NCBI GenBank assembly: GCA_913049785.1
Contig: CAJWXP010000001.1
Coordinates: forward strand, 1-64,000
Reading direction: 5' to 3'
From: an uncultured Dehalococcoidia bacterium
GTDB lineage: Bacteria > Chloroflexota > Dehalococcoidia > Lucifugimonadales > UBA1127
Length of the DNA stretch: 64,000 nucleotides
The position numbers were made by a program, and so were the translations under genes. The notes below the pieces were generated by a model. It did no database searches. It was not told where the DNA came from and was given only the letters and a program-made list of their open reading frames with translations. Of this stretch, positions 1 through 9,330 are shown in pieces; position 1 is the first letter of the stretch; the number at the start of each line of letters is the position of its first letter.

Positions 1-714
1 TATGGCACCGACCTGCAGTTAGAAATCGGGGATCTTCTGACGATCCAAGTGCTGGACAAAAACGACGATCCTATCAGTGCCCCTGAAGAGTTTGAGATCG
101 TCGGCATTACTGACATAGACCCCATCGCTATCAACATCTTCGGATGGATGTACACGGCAAGCGATCCCTTCGCCGAGGCTGGACTGCCTGCGTGGATAAA
201 CATGGGTATCGTCCAGGTAGGAGACGATGACCGGGATGAACTGGTCAGGTCGCTCAACCTGGAGCTTGATTCCGTCCTGGTGCTGGAAGTGCAGGTCTTC
301 ACAGACCTCTTTGCAGACCTGTTAAGACAGTTCCGTACGTTCCCGCTGGTGCTATCTGGTCTCGCCCTCCTAGCGGCAGCGGTCATCGTGGCCAACGCCG
401 TGGCGCTCTCCACCATTGAACGGCGCAAGGAGATAGGTTTGCTCAAGTCTATGGGCGCCAAGGCGCGGTGGGTCATCGTGCAGCTGGTACTGGAGAACAC
501 ACTACTTGGTTTCGTCGGAGGTGTGATAGGCCTTTCGCTGGCCGTAGCCAACGTAGTGGCCCTGACCGGACTCCTTGGTATAGACCTGGTTATATCACCA
601 CAGATCATCGTGGGGGTGCTGGTTCTCACCGTCGTCTTGTCTTCCAGTGTCACCCTATTCAGCGCGGTGCCTGCAGCCCGAGAACGCCCCATGGACATCT
701 TGCGTGGAGAGTAA
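1..714 (+). CDS. FtsX/MacB-like ABC transporter permease, C-terminal part (5' end outside window)
   Basis: Frame is open from base 1 (YGTDLQLEIGDLLTIQV...). C-terminal TM helices with TIERRKEIGLLKSMGAK typical of FtsX permeases; followed directly by an ABC ATPase. Confidence 0.85.
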   Translation, partial: YGTDLQLEIGDLLTIQVLDKNDDPISAPEEFEIVGITDIDPIAINIFGWMYTASDPFAEAGLPAWINMGIVQVGDDDRDELVRSLNLELDSVLVLEVQVFTDLFADLLRQFRTFPLVLSGLALLAAAVIVANAVALSTIERRKEIGLLKSMGAKARWVIVQLVLENTLLGFVGGVIGLSLAVANVVALTGLLGIDLVISPQIIVGVLVLTVVLSSSVTLFSAVPAARERPMDILRGE

Positions 715-1410
715 ATGGCTATGACTGAAAACAAAGTGATCATGCAGGGCACGGGCCTGACCAAGACGTTTAGTTCAGGCGACCTGGTGGTTGAGGCGTT
801 GAGAGGTGTGGATGTGACCATTTCTCGAGGCGAGGTCGTTGCCATCATCGGCCCCTCGGGCAGCGGTAAATCGACGTTGATGGGCATCCTTGGCGGGCTG
901 GACTCGCCCACATCGGGGAACCTCCAGGTCGAGGGCATCGATATCACGACGATGGGAGAGAACCGGTTGGCGGAGATCCGCAACGACTACATCGGCTTCG
1001 TATTCCAGCAGTTCAACCTGATGCCCACGTTGACGGCCCTAGAGAACGTAGCCCTGCCTGTCCAGTTCTCCAGCAAGCCCAAGTTCAACCCCAGACAGCG
1101 GGCAACAGACCTCCTGACACGATTTGGACTGGATGGGCGACTACGGAACCGTCCGGCACAGTTATCGGGAGGTGAACAGCAGCGGGTGGCTATCGCTCGT
1201 GCGCTGGCCAACGACCCGCCGCTGCTCCTTTGCGATGAACCTACCGGCGCCCTGGACACAGAGAACGGCGACCTGGTGATGGAGACCCTGTTCCAGGCGC
1301 AGCGTGACCTGAATACAGCAGTGGTCATCGTCACGCATGACCCTCGCATCGCAGAGCGTGCAGACCGTCGGTTAGTGATGACAGACGGTCGATTCGTCGA
1401 CCAGAGTTGA
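715..1410 (+). CDS. ABC transporter ATP-binding protein (LolD/MacB family)
   Basis: Walker A GPSGSGKST, signature LSGGEQQRVAIARAL, Walker B LLLCDEPTGALD. Confidence 0.93.
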   Translation: MAMTENKVIMQGTGLTKTFSSGDLVVEALRGVDVTISRGEVVAIIGPSGSGKSTLMGILGGLDSPTSGNLQVEGIDITTMGENRLAEIRNDYIGFVFQQFNLMPTLTALENVALPVQFSSKPKFNPRQRATDLLTRFGLDGRLRNRPAQLSGGEQQRVAIARALANDPPLLLCDEPTGALDTENGDLVMETLFQAQRDLNTAVVIVTHDPRIAERADRRLVMTDGRFVDQS

Positions 1411-1464
1411 CGCTCGCGACGCGTCGCGGTAGCCTAGTTTCAATCTCAATGCTAAGGGAGAACT

Positions 1465-2778
1465 ATGCTAAACCAACAGGATAACGAGCTCCTTTCCAAG
1501 GTCGGCCCCGGCACACCTATGGGAAACCTGATGCGACAGTATTGGATTCCCTTTGGCATCTCCAGCGAGCTAGCTGAGCCGGACTGCGCTCCAGTTCGCA
1601 TCATGCTCCTTGGCGAGGAGTTGGTCGCCTTCCGTGACACGGATGGAAAGCTCGGCCTCATCGACAACTACTGTCCGCATCGTCGTGCAAGTTTGTTCTT
1701 CGGTCGTAACGAGGAATGTGGCCTCCGCTGTGTGTATCACGGCTGGAAGTTTGACATAAATGGCGACTGCATCGACATGCCATCGGAGCCGGCAGAGAGT
1801 AACTTCAAGGACAAAGTAAAAGTAACTGCATACCCGGTTCAAGAACGCGGAGGCCTTCTGTGGGCATACATGGGCCCGCGTGGCACCGCTCCCGAGCTTC
1901 CGCACCTAGAGTCCAACATGGTGGAGAACACCAGCATTCAGATCTACCAGCGCGAGTGCAACTGGATGCAGGCGCTTGAGGGTGACATTGATACGGTACA
2001 TACCCTCTTCCTGCACCTGGGCCTAGCGCAATATGAGGACGCTCCTGAGGGGAGCTGGGCTTGGTGGCATCTTCAGAACCGTGCACCACACTTTGTTGCA
2101 GTAGATACAGAGTTTGGGACTCTCTACGGCGCATTTAGGCCCACAGAGAAGGGTATGAACTACTGGCGTTTTGCCAACTTCCTAATGCCCTTCTACGCCA
2201 TGACCCCTCCCGGGGTTTTGGGTCTGGGTAGCAAGTTCCGCGCATGGGTTCCCATGGACGATACTCATACTCTTGCGATTTCCGTGAATGAAACCGCTCC
2301 TGGCGGAAGGAAGCCACCATCAGAAGGCAACTGGGCCACTGGACAAACGGAACTCCATCCCCAGGGCACAGGCTTGTTTGATCGCTTCCGGTGCGTAGGA
2401 GATAGGGAAAATGATTACCTCATCGATCGTGAACTGCAGCGGACTAAGAGCTATGCGGGCCTTCCGAGCATCTTCCTAGAGGATCAGGCGGTAACCACTA
2501 GCATGGGCGATATTGTGGACCGTACCAAGGAACGTCTGGGCACGAGTGACCAGATGATCATCCGCACTCGACAGCGCCTTATCAAGGCCGCGAGAGCATT
2601 GTTGGAGGGTGAGAGCCCACCAGAGCCGGACCACCCCGAGTGGTACGGCGTACGTTCTGGCGGTGCAATGCTGCCCGTAGGCGTAGATTGGGTCGAGGCT
2701 TCTAGCGAGCTACGGAAGGGCTTCATCAAGCATCCTGAGCTTGACCTGGCAGTAATCGGCGGTATTCCTGCCGTCTAA
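1465..2778 (+). CDS. Rieske [2Fe-2S] aromatic ring-hydroxylating oxygenase, alpha subunit (phthalate 4,5-dioxygenase-like)
   Basis: Rieske motif CPHRRASLFFGRNEECGLRCVYHGWKFD; mononuclear iron site EGDIDTVHTLFLH. Confidence 0.92.
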   Translation: MLNQQDNELLSKVGPGTPMGNLMRQYWIPFGISSELAEPDCAPVRIMLLGEELVAFRDTDGKLGLIDNYCPHRRASLFFGRNEECGLRCVYHGWKFDINGDCIDMPSEPAESNFKDKVKVTAYPVQERGGLLWAYMGPRGTAPELPHLESNMVENTSIQIYQRECNWMQALEGDIDTVHTLFLHLGLAQYEDAPEGSWAWWHLQNRAPHFVAVDTEFGTLYGAFRPTEKGMNYWRFANFLMPFYAMTPPGVLGLGSKFRAWVPMDDTHTLAISVNETAPGGRKPPSEGNWATGQTELHPQGTGLFDRFRCVGDRENDYLIDRELQRTKSYAGLPSIFLEDQAVTTSMGDIVDRTKERLGTSDQMIIRTRQRLIKAARALLEGESPPEPDHPEWYGVRSGGAMLPVGVDWVEASSELRKGFIKHPELDLAVIGGIPAV

Positions 2779-2801
2779 CGACAGCTAATCTTCGTAAATG
2801 C

Positions 2802-2845
2802 ACAAGGGCTGCAGTTCCTATATGGGGTCGCAGCCCTTGTTTTTG
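2802..2845 (+). terminator. rho-independent terminator after Rieske gene
   Basis: ACAAGGGCTGC ... GCAGCCCTTGTTTTT hairpin plus T tract, 24 nt after the stop codon. Confidence 0.85.
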
Positions 2846-3108
2846 CTTATAACAAAGGGTGGAGACGCCAGGGGGATCTAGCATCCCTGACGCCTGCTGA
2901 GGAGGGCCTCGCTTAACCCGACGGGCCAGGCAGTTCGTTCTCTTGGGCCTGATGCCTGGATGGTCAAAGTTCTATCGGCCTGTGATTTACCCAGCACTGG
3001 CCGCATGGCTACGCTAACACTGGCGTTGGTGCCAGAACACCTGCGCGCATCAATAAGACCGGGCTACCAGCGTGTCGTACAACCCTGTCTGCAACGCTGT
3101 CAAGGACG

Positions 3109-3228
3109 TACCGCCCGGAGGCCATAGGTGGAGAATTCAAAGTGGACAGCGTGCCTGGCCAGGGTACGACCGTCCGTGTCTGGATACCGGGAGTTGTCTA
3201 TCCAAGAACTGGGGGAGACACACAGTGA
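3109..3228 (+). pseudogene. remnant of a sensor histidine kinase C-terminus (HATPase_c end)
   Basis: Reads YRPEAIGGEFKVDSVPGQGTTVRVWIPG...GGDTQ*, matching the GG..V.S.PGQGTTV.V.IP end of NarX/DegS-like kinases; no intact kinase upstream. Confidence 0.65.
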
Positions 3229-3383
3229 GAGTAATGCTTGTTGACGATTAACCGTTGGTGCGAAACGGCATCGCCAGTTTGCTGCAGTCACGCGGACATG
3301 AAGTGGTGGCGGAGGCGTCCAACGGTCGTGAGGCCTTCTATATCGTCAAGGACGCTGCCCCGGACCACACCTTATTTAGATAA
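3225..3383 (+). pseudogene. remnant of a NarL-family response regulator receiver domain
   Basis: GTG overlapping the preceding TGA; VRVMLVDD*PLVRNGIASLLQSRGHEVVAEASNGREAFYIVKDAAPD then stop. In-frame TAA at 3249-3251, truncated after ~52 codons. Confidence 0.75.
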
Positions 3384-3551
3384 TCTGTGACAAGGGGAGG
3401 GCTCGCGTAAGGAGTATGTTGAGCACCCCAGAAATAGGATTGATCTGCTTCTTCAGCACTTGCTCACTCAACGGGGAACTCGTTGCCGTTGTCATAGTGG
3501 TAGGTCGTTGTGAATGCTGCCATAGTCTCTTCCCCAGGTGTTGCGAGCTGG

Positions 3552-4925
3552 CTACTTCCCCGACAATAAAGGCCGCAGCTCTCGGATGCTGGTCACTCTC
3601 TCGATGTTCAGCATCTTATCGATAAGCTCCTCCGTGTGACTCTTGCCCAGCACCGTCGTCATCAGGTCCAGCGCCTTGGCGGTCACACCGGCCGTGTCCA
3701 GCGGGTTCTGTGCAGTGCCCGGAGCGTACTTGGTGTGGTGGGTCAGTGTGCGACCGTCCTTCGTGGTCACCTCGACGATGGCCTGGCGGGGAGCCTCTGC
3801 CATGACCAGGTTTGCGTCCGGAACCAATTCCACTTTCTCCTTCATTGCCAGAATCACAGGGTCGTTCATCCGCTCGTAATCGTGCGTGGATACGAATGAG
3901 ATGCCATCGTCGATCAGCATCAGCGCGATGCAGTGCCTGATGTTCACGTCGGGCATGGCACGATCGTTGACCACGCCTGCGCCGTCGGTAGGCAGCTTGG
4001 CAATGACCTTGACCACATCCGAGGCTTTTACGCCATCGTGTGACATGATCGTCGACAAAGCGTCCATCGCTGACTGTATCGGGTAGCCGACCGAGTAGGG
4101 TTTGATGGCGGTGGCTGCAATGCTGAACTCGATGCCCAGGCCGTCCATTAGCGCTTCCGGGTGTGGGTCTGTGGAGAACGCTTGCAGCACGTTGTGCTCG
4201 CCTTCCAGCACGTCAGGGACGCCGGTGAAGCCTGCTTGCACCATCGTGGCGGCTGTAACGCCGTTCCGCGCGCCCATCCCAGCAAAGTCGAAGGACTTCT
4301 CAACGTGCTCCTCGTCGCGTACCCACGCCCAGATGCCGGAGGCCTGTTGCGCTGCATAGGACAGCACGTATCGCATCTGCGTGGAGTCCAGCTTGGCGAT
4401 GGACGCGGCTGCGCCCGTAGCGCCCCACGTTGAACCCAGACCCTCTGCACTGCGATGGCTCTTGCGTACCAGGTCCGCGTTCATGGCATGGAGCATTCTG
4501 ACTGCCAGGTCGTAGCCCAGCGCCACTGCTCGTATCAGTTCAGTGCCCGTAGCGCCATCGCGTTCCGCCATTGCCCATGCGGCAGGGATTACGCTACATC
4601 CCGGGTGGGCCTTGGATGAGGGGTCGAAGTCGTCCGTCTCGTCAGAATGGCCGAGCATGCCGTTGGCCATCGCCGCGTTGGCTGCCGACGTGACATCGCC
4701 CGTGGTCATCAACATCGATTCAGGAGTGCCGCCCAGAGTGCGCACGTACTGCAACGCCATCTGCCCGGGCTTTAACGTGCTGCCGGACACGATCGCTGCA
4801 AGGCTGTCCAGGATGCGGTGCTTGGCCTCCCGGTCAACATCAGATGGGAGGGGTCGATTACGCGCCTCCGCCATGTAGGCTGCCAGGTTGCCGGTGAGGT
4901 TGTAGTCAGATTGGCCAATGACCAT
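3552..4925 (-). CDS. MmgE/PrpD family protein
   Basis: DSLAAIVSG, GHSDETDDFDPSSKAHPGCSVIPAAWA and overall length match MmgE/PrpD. Confidence 0.88.
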   Translation of the reverse strand: MVIGQSDYNLTGNLAAYMAEARNRPLPSDVDREAKHRILDSLAAIVSGSTLKPGQMALQYVRTLGGTPESMLMTTGDVTSAANAAMANGMLGHSDETDDFDPSSKAHPGCSVIPAAWAMAERDGATGTELIRAVALGYDLAVRMLHAMNADLVRKSHRSAEGLGSTWGATGAAASIAKLDSTQMRYVLSYAAQQASGIWAWVRDEEHVEKSFDFAGMGARNGVTAATMVQAGFTGVPDVLEGEHNVLQAFSTDPHPEALMDGLGIEFSIAATAIKPYSVGYPIQSAMDALSTIMSHDGVKASDVVKVIAKLPTDGAGVVNDRAMPDVNIRHCIALMLIDDGISFVSTHDYERMNDPVILAMKEKVELVPDANLVMAEAPRQAIVEVTTKDGRTLTHHTKYAPGTAQNPLDTAGVTAKALDLMTTVLGKSHTEELIDKMLNIERVTSIRELRPLLSGK

Positions 4926-5173
4926 GGTGCTCCCTTCGCGTGTCAGCTTCAGACAGGTACGCGCCCTAGTATATCGATACCTGTAGACGTAGCAAGGGAC
5001 ACCTCTACCCCCTCAGGAGAGATGCCCCTGATAGCCACGCAATGGGGACAGCAAAGAGGTGCTCGCCAGCGTCGTGGTTGCAAGATTAGAACACACGTTC
5101 CATAATTGTCAAGCGTTGTTTGGCGCGATGGGTCTTGGGGGGTGTGCCCCCGACGATAAATTGGAGCAGATCA

Positions 5174-5602
5174 ATGATTGAAGTTTCCTGGCAGGCGTTC
5201 CTCGTGGCAATTGGCGCGATAGTGGCTGCGACGATGCTGGTGTACTGGATAGGCCTGGTCAAAGGCGGGCGACGTGCCACCCTGCGACACGAAGCCGCAA
5301 CCAGCGACCACTTGAGGCGCAGTAGGCAAACATTGGGGGGGCGGTTTGCGGAACAGATGGCTCCTTACTTCGATGAGTTTGACTACGACCCCACGGAGGC
5401 GCGGTTCCTCGGCAGTCCCATCGATTTTGTGGTGTTTCCGGGCATCGCGACGGGCGAGCCCCGGGGAATCGTATTCGTAGAGGTGAAGAGCGGCAAGGCG
5501 CAGCTCGACAGCGGTCAACGCAAGCTGCGCGATATCGTGGAGCGTATAGGGAGCAAAGACATCCGCTTTGAGACGATAAGGCTGCTTAAAGATGGAGTCT
5601 GA
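5174..5602 (+). CDS. Holliday junction resolvase-like endonuclease domain protein with N-terminal TM
   Basis: RFLGSPIDFVVFPG...IVFVEVKSGKAQLDSGQRKLRDIV resembles Endonuc_Holl-type nucleases; start chosen at ATG 5174 with GGAG upstream. Confidence 0.7.
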   Translation: MIEVSWQAFLVAIGAIVAATMLVYWIGLVKGGRRATLRHEAATSDHLRRSRQTLGGRFAEQMAPYFDEFDYDPTEARFLGSPIDFVVFPGIATGEPRGIVFVEVKSGKAQLDSGQRKLRDIVERIGSKDIRFETIRLLKDGV

Positions 5603-5665
5603 TTCAGGGGCGATAATCACGTTCGGTGGAGTAGGAGATCCGCCCCCCACAGAAGAACCTAAGGT

Positions 5666-6637
5666 TCAGTAGCCCACGTCTTCCAGGAAGATGGGGTCGT
5701 TGCGCCACTCCTTCCACACCTGCACCCACACTTCTAGGAAAACCTCTCGACCAAACACCTGCTCCATCTGGAGTCGGGCCGCCGTGGCCACTTCCTTCAT
5801 AGCGCCTCCGCCCTTGCCAATGAGTATGCGACGCTGTGACGGTTTGTTCACGTACACAACCACCTGGATGTAGTCCTTCAATCGGTCTGCGCCGTCCGCC
5901 TCCTGGAACTCCTCTACCTCTACCGCAGTGTCATAGGGGATCTCCTGACCAAAGGTGCGGAAGAGCTGCTCTCGTACCAACTCAGATGCCAGGTACCGCT
6001 CGGAGCGGTCAGTGACCTCATCCTCACCGTATTCGGCTTTACGATGTGGCAGGTGCTCCACCATCACTTGCAGCAGCAGGTCTGTGCCATCAGACCGAAG
6101 CGCGCTGATGGGCACGATCTCCATATCCGGGTTCAGCCTGAGGTAGGACTCCATAAGCGGCAGGAGCGAGGGCTTGTCCGTGATGTCGACTTTGTTGATG
6201 ACGAGGATGGTGGGCGTTTTCTCCTGGGTCAGCGTCTTGAGCAGTCGTCGCTCCGTCTCGCCAGGAGGCTTAGGTTCCACCACCAGCAGCGCAAGGTCCG
6301 CAGCAAGCAGCGCTTCCTGGACGTGGCTGAGCATACGGCGATCAAGGGCGTCCCGCGTGCGGCGCATGTAGCCGGGGGTGTCCCAAAAAACGATCTGGTA
6401 TTCCTTGTGCGTTAGGATACCGAGGAGTTGCTGTCGTGTCGTCTGGGGTTTGGGCGATGTGATGGCCAGCTTCTGCCCCAGCAGGGCGTTCAGAAGGGTG
6501 GATTTCCCTACATTTGGTCGTCCCATGATGGAGACAAAGCCCATACGGTGCGGGGGGCGTTTGGGTTGACGCTTCTTGGCCGTAGAAGGGGTTGCCTTCT
6601 TCCGGGGAGTCTTTGTAGGCGCTTTCTCTTCTGTCAT
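5666..6637 (-). CDS. era: GTPase Era
   Basis: GRPNVGKSTLLN, WDTPG, NKVD and C-terminal KH domain (RILIGKGGGAMKEV). Start trimmed to MTEEKAPTKTPRKK to avoid the upstream gene. Confidence 0.92.
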   Translation of the reverse strand: MTEEKAPTKTPRKKATPSTAKKRQPKRPPHRMGFVSIMGRPNVGKSTLLNALLGQKLAITSPKPQTTRQQLLGILTHKEYQIVFWDTPGYMRRTRDALDRRMLSHVQEALLAADLALLVVEPKPPGETERRLLKTLTQEKTPTILVINKVDITDKPSLLPLMESYLRLNPDMEIVPISALRSDGTDLLLQVMVEHLPHRKAEYGEDEVTDRSERYLASELVREQLFRTFGQEIPYDTAVEVEEFQEADGADRLKDYIQVVVYVNKPSQRRILIGKGGGAMKEVATAARLQMEQVFGREVFLEVWVQVWKEWRNDPIFLEDVGY

Positions 6638-6669
6638 AGGCAGTAGCGGGCTGTTTGGGACAGCCCTGT

Positions 6670-6885
6670 TTAGGCCTTCTCTCGCTTCAGGTATGCCACT
6701 GTTGCGCCGGAAGCAATACCTTCGCCGTCCGGGTCGAAGGTGTCGACGTACTCGGTCTCTGTCACGGACACAAGCTCCCAACCCTCATCGCCCAGGGTGT
6801 TCAACACCTCTTCGTAGGCGACTGTGCGATCGGCATCCTGTTCTTCATCCTCAAACTCAATGACCCTGTATTCCCATTTTGCCAT
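6670..6885 (-). CDS. DUF4177-like small protein
   Basis: MAKWEYRVIEFEDEE...LNTLGDEGWELVSV...AYLKREKA. Confidence 0.7.
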   Translation of the reverse strand: MAKWEYRVIEFEDEEQDADRTVAYEEVLNTLGDEGWELVSVTETEYVDTFDPDGEGIASGATVAYLKREKA

Positions 6886-6987
6886 TAGGCACTCCTGATA
6901 TTCGTGTGGCATTAGCGTATGCGCAACGTGGTGCGGGCGTCCACTCTGGAACGCCCGAGATAGGTGAGATGATAGGGGATTCCCGGA

Positions 6988-8130
6988 CTAGCGACCCTGG
7001 GCGATCTGGTAGATCTTGCCTTCAGCCTTGATGTCCGGTGCGTAGATCAATTCCGTCTGTTGGAGTTCGCGAAGGTTGAACGCGCCGACCATGCCCATGC
7101 ATGCTCTGAGTGCGCCCGTCAGATTCATGGTGCCGTCTGTGCGGGACGATGGCCCGAAGAGGACTTCTTGCAGCGTGCCTTTGATGCCCACACTTATCCG
7201 GGTGCCGCGGGGTAGTGCCGGGTCCGGTGTGGCCATACCCCAGTTGTGTCCTCTGCCTGGTGCTTCTGCCGCCTGGGCGAAGGGTGTGCCGATCATGACG
7301 CCGTCTGCTCCGGCAACAAAGGACTTGCAGACATCGCCGCCGGTCCGGATGCCGCCGTCCGTGATGACGGAGACGTAGCGGCCTGTGCGGTGGAGGTATT
7401 CCTCTCGAGCAGCAGCGCAGTCCATGGTGGCTGTGACCTGCGGGACGCCGATGCCGACGACTTCGCGGCTGGTGCAAGCGGCGCCTGGCCCAATGCCGAC
7501 CAGGAGTCCCTGGATGCCGTTCTCCATGAGCTCCAGCGCCACGTCGTAACCGACGCAGTTGCCCACGACGACGGGGATCTTGATCTGTTCAACCAGCTCT
7601 GAGAAGACAAGGCCGTGGTAGCTCTTGGAGATGTGCTTCGCTGTGGTGACGGTGGATTGGACTACCAGCATGTCTGCCCCTGCCTCTACGGCAATGGGGG
7701 CGAAACGCTTGGCCTTCTGCGGCGTGACTGCTACAGCGCACTTCACATCGCCGGCCTTGATCTCATGGACTCGTTGGGCAATAAGCTCCTCCTGGATCGG
7801 TGCGGTGTAGAGGCTTTGCAGCAGTGCGGTGGCTTGTTCCAACGGGGTCTCAGCAACCTCCGCCAGCTTGTCCTCCGCGTCCTGGTATCGGGTCCACAGT
7901 CCCTCCAGGTTGAGGACGGCGATGCCGCCCTTCCTCCCCATCTGTATGGCGAAGCTCGGCGAGACTATGGCGTCCATGGCGGATGCCATCACGGGAATAT
8001 CAAACTTCAGATCCCCGATGGACATGCTCATGTCGGCCTGCTCTGGATTGATGGTGACCTGCCCCGGGACAATGGCAACCTCGTCGAACCCATAACTGCG
8101 ACGTATCTCCTTGAACTGGGGCACCGCCAT
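6988..8130 (-). CDS. GuaB3 family IMP dehydrogenase-related protein
   Basis: IMPDH/GMPR fold: MASAMDAIVSPSFAIQMGRKGGIAVLNLEGLWTRY, GIGPGAACTSREVVGIGVPQ; no CBS domains. Confidence 0.88.
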   Translation of the reverse strand: MAVPQFKEIRRSYGFDEVAIVPGQVTINPEQADMSMSIGDLKFDIPVMASAMDAIVSPSFAIQMGRKGGIAVLNLEGLWTRYQDAEDKLAEVAETPLEQATALLQSLYTAPIQEELIAQRVHEIKAGDVKCAVAVTPQKAKRFAPIAVEAGADMLVVQSTVTTAKHISKSYHGLVFSELVEQIKIPVVVGNCVGYDVALELMENGIQGLLVGIGPGAACTSREVVGIGVPQVTATMDCAAAREEYLHRTGRYVSVITDGGIRTGGDVCKSFVAGADGVMIGTPFAQAAEAPGRGHNWGMATPDPALPRGTRISVGIKGTLQEVLFGPSSRTDGTMNLTGALRACMGMVGAFNLRELQQTELIYAPDIKAEGKIYQIAQGR

Positions 8131-8262
8131 AAGCCACTTCCTTTCAGCTTTTCAATATATTCGGGCGAGTGTATCAACGCACAAATTCATCGTCAATGAA
8201 TTGTGATTCATGTTTTGACCGGTTTTGATGATCTCCATCTGGCCATCCTTGTGACAGCTATA

Positions 8263-8300
8263 AAAGAGAGGGGCCCGTCGCGCAGACGAGCCCCTTTCTT
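8263..8300. terminator. hairpin terminator between genes
   Basis: AAAGAGAGGGGCCCGTCGCGCAGACGAGCCCCTTTCTT inverted repeat with T/A-rich flanks. Confidence 0.65.
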
Positions 8301-8344
8301 ATTTCATCCGTTCAGTATTTCTACAGATGAGGTTCATTGGTGGG

Positions 8345-9109
8345 TTATTCACTCACGACAGGGTTTCGGAGGACTCCGATGCCCGGAATCTCAACTTCAA
8401 CCACATCGCCGGGCTGCAACTGACTGGTCTGGCCTGGTGTGCCGCTGTAGATGATGTCGCCGGGGTCCAGGGTGACATACTTGCTGATCTCTGCGATCAC
8501 CGTTGGGATGTCAAAGATCAGGTCCTTGGAGTGGGCTTTGTTTGCGGTCTTCTCTCCGTTGACCAGCACCTGGATGGTGAAGTCAAAGGGGTCTATGTCC
8601 GTGCTGATGACGGGGCCAAGCGGGCCGAAGGTGTCTGCACCCTTGGCACGCCACCACTGCATGTCCTTCTCAGGGCCGTTCTGCCAATCGCGGGCGCTGA
8701 CATCGTTGCCAATGGTGTAGCCCATGACGTAGTCAAGCGCATTTTCCTTGGAGACGTTCTTGGCCGTCTTGCCGATGATGATGACCAGCTCGCCTTCCTC
8801 GTCCACGCGACCTGCATCGGCTGGGAGGACGATGTTCTCGCCGTCAGCGATGATGCAGTTGTGAGGCTTGTAGAAGCCCTCTACGCGCTTGGGAGCGGGT
8901 CGCTCACCCAGATGGGTGCTGTAGTTCAGTGCGATGGCAACTACTTTGCCGGGGACGACGGGGGCCAGGAGTTGTACGTGCTCCAGCGGATGAGCGTGAT
9001 CCGTGACCTGATAGTCTTCAAATGGTGTGGTGGTGATCTGTTTCACCATACCGTCTTCTACAACGCCGTAGGCGATTTCGCCGTGAGCGAGGTACCGCGC
9101 GAACTGCAT
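8345..9109 (-). CDS. fumarylacetoacetate hydrolase (FAH) family protein
   Basis: GYTIGNDVSARDWQ, GPLGPVISTDIDPFD, IIYSGTPGQTSQLQPGDVVEVEIPGIGVLRN; start trimmed to MQFARYLAHGE. Confidence 0.9.
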   Translation of the reverse strand: MQFARYLAHGEIAYGVVEDGMVKQITTTPFEDYQVTDHAHPLEHVQLLAPVVPGKVVAIALNYSTHLGERPAPKRVEGFYKPHNCIIADGENIVLPADAGRVDEEGELVIIIGKTAKNVSKENALDYVMGYTIGNDVSARDWQNGPEKDMQWWRAKGADTFGPLGPVISTDIDPFDFTIQVLVNGEKTANKAHSKDLIFDIPTVIAEISKYVTLDPGDIIYSGTPGQTSQLQPGDVVEVEIPGIGVLRNPVVSE

Positions 9110-9248
9110 GAACCCTCCTTTTTGTCTCTGCCAACTCTTGATATTCAGACTAGTATAACGAAAAACGTCGCAATACCCAAGGGGTATTACGGAGCAATTC
9201 CCATATTGGAAATTAGGGCTTGTCTGGTTGAATCTAGAGCATAAAAGA

Positions 9249-9285
9249 AGGCGGCTCATCGCGCTTGATGTGTGAATCGCCGCCT
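9249..9285 (-). terminator. rho-independent terminator downstream of the methyltransferase
   Basis: AGGCGGC...GCCGCCT stem; minus-strand 3' side is followed by TTCTTTTAT. Confidence 0.55.
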
Positions 9286-9330
9286 ATCTTTCGATACTCG
9301 CCAGCCAGGTGGGTACAGGGCCAGTCCGGC

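Noticed and set aside
8327-9244. 305-aa plus-strand ORF
   Set aside because: Antisense to the FAH gene 8345..9109, which has clear family motifs.
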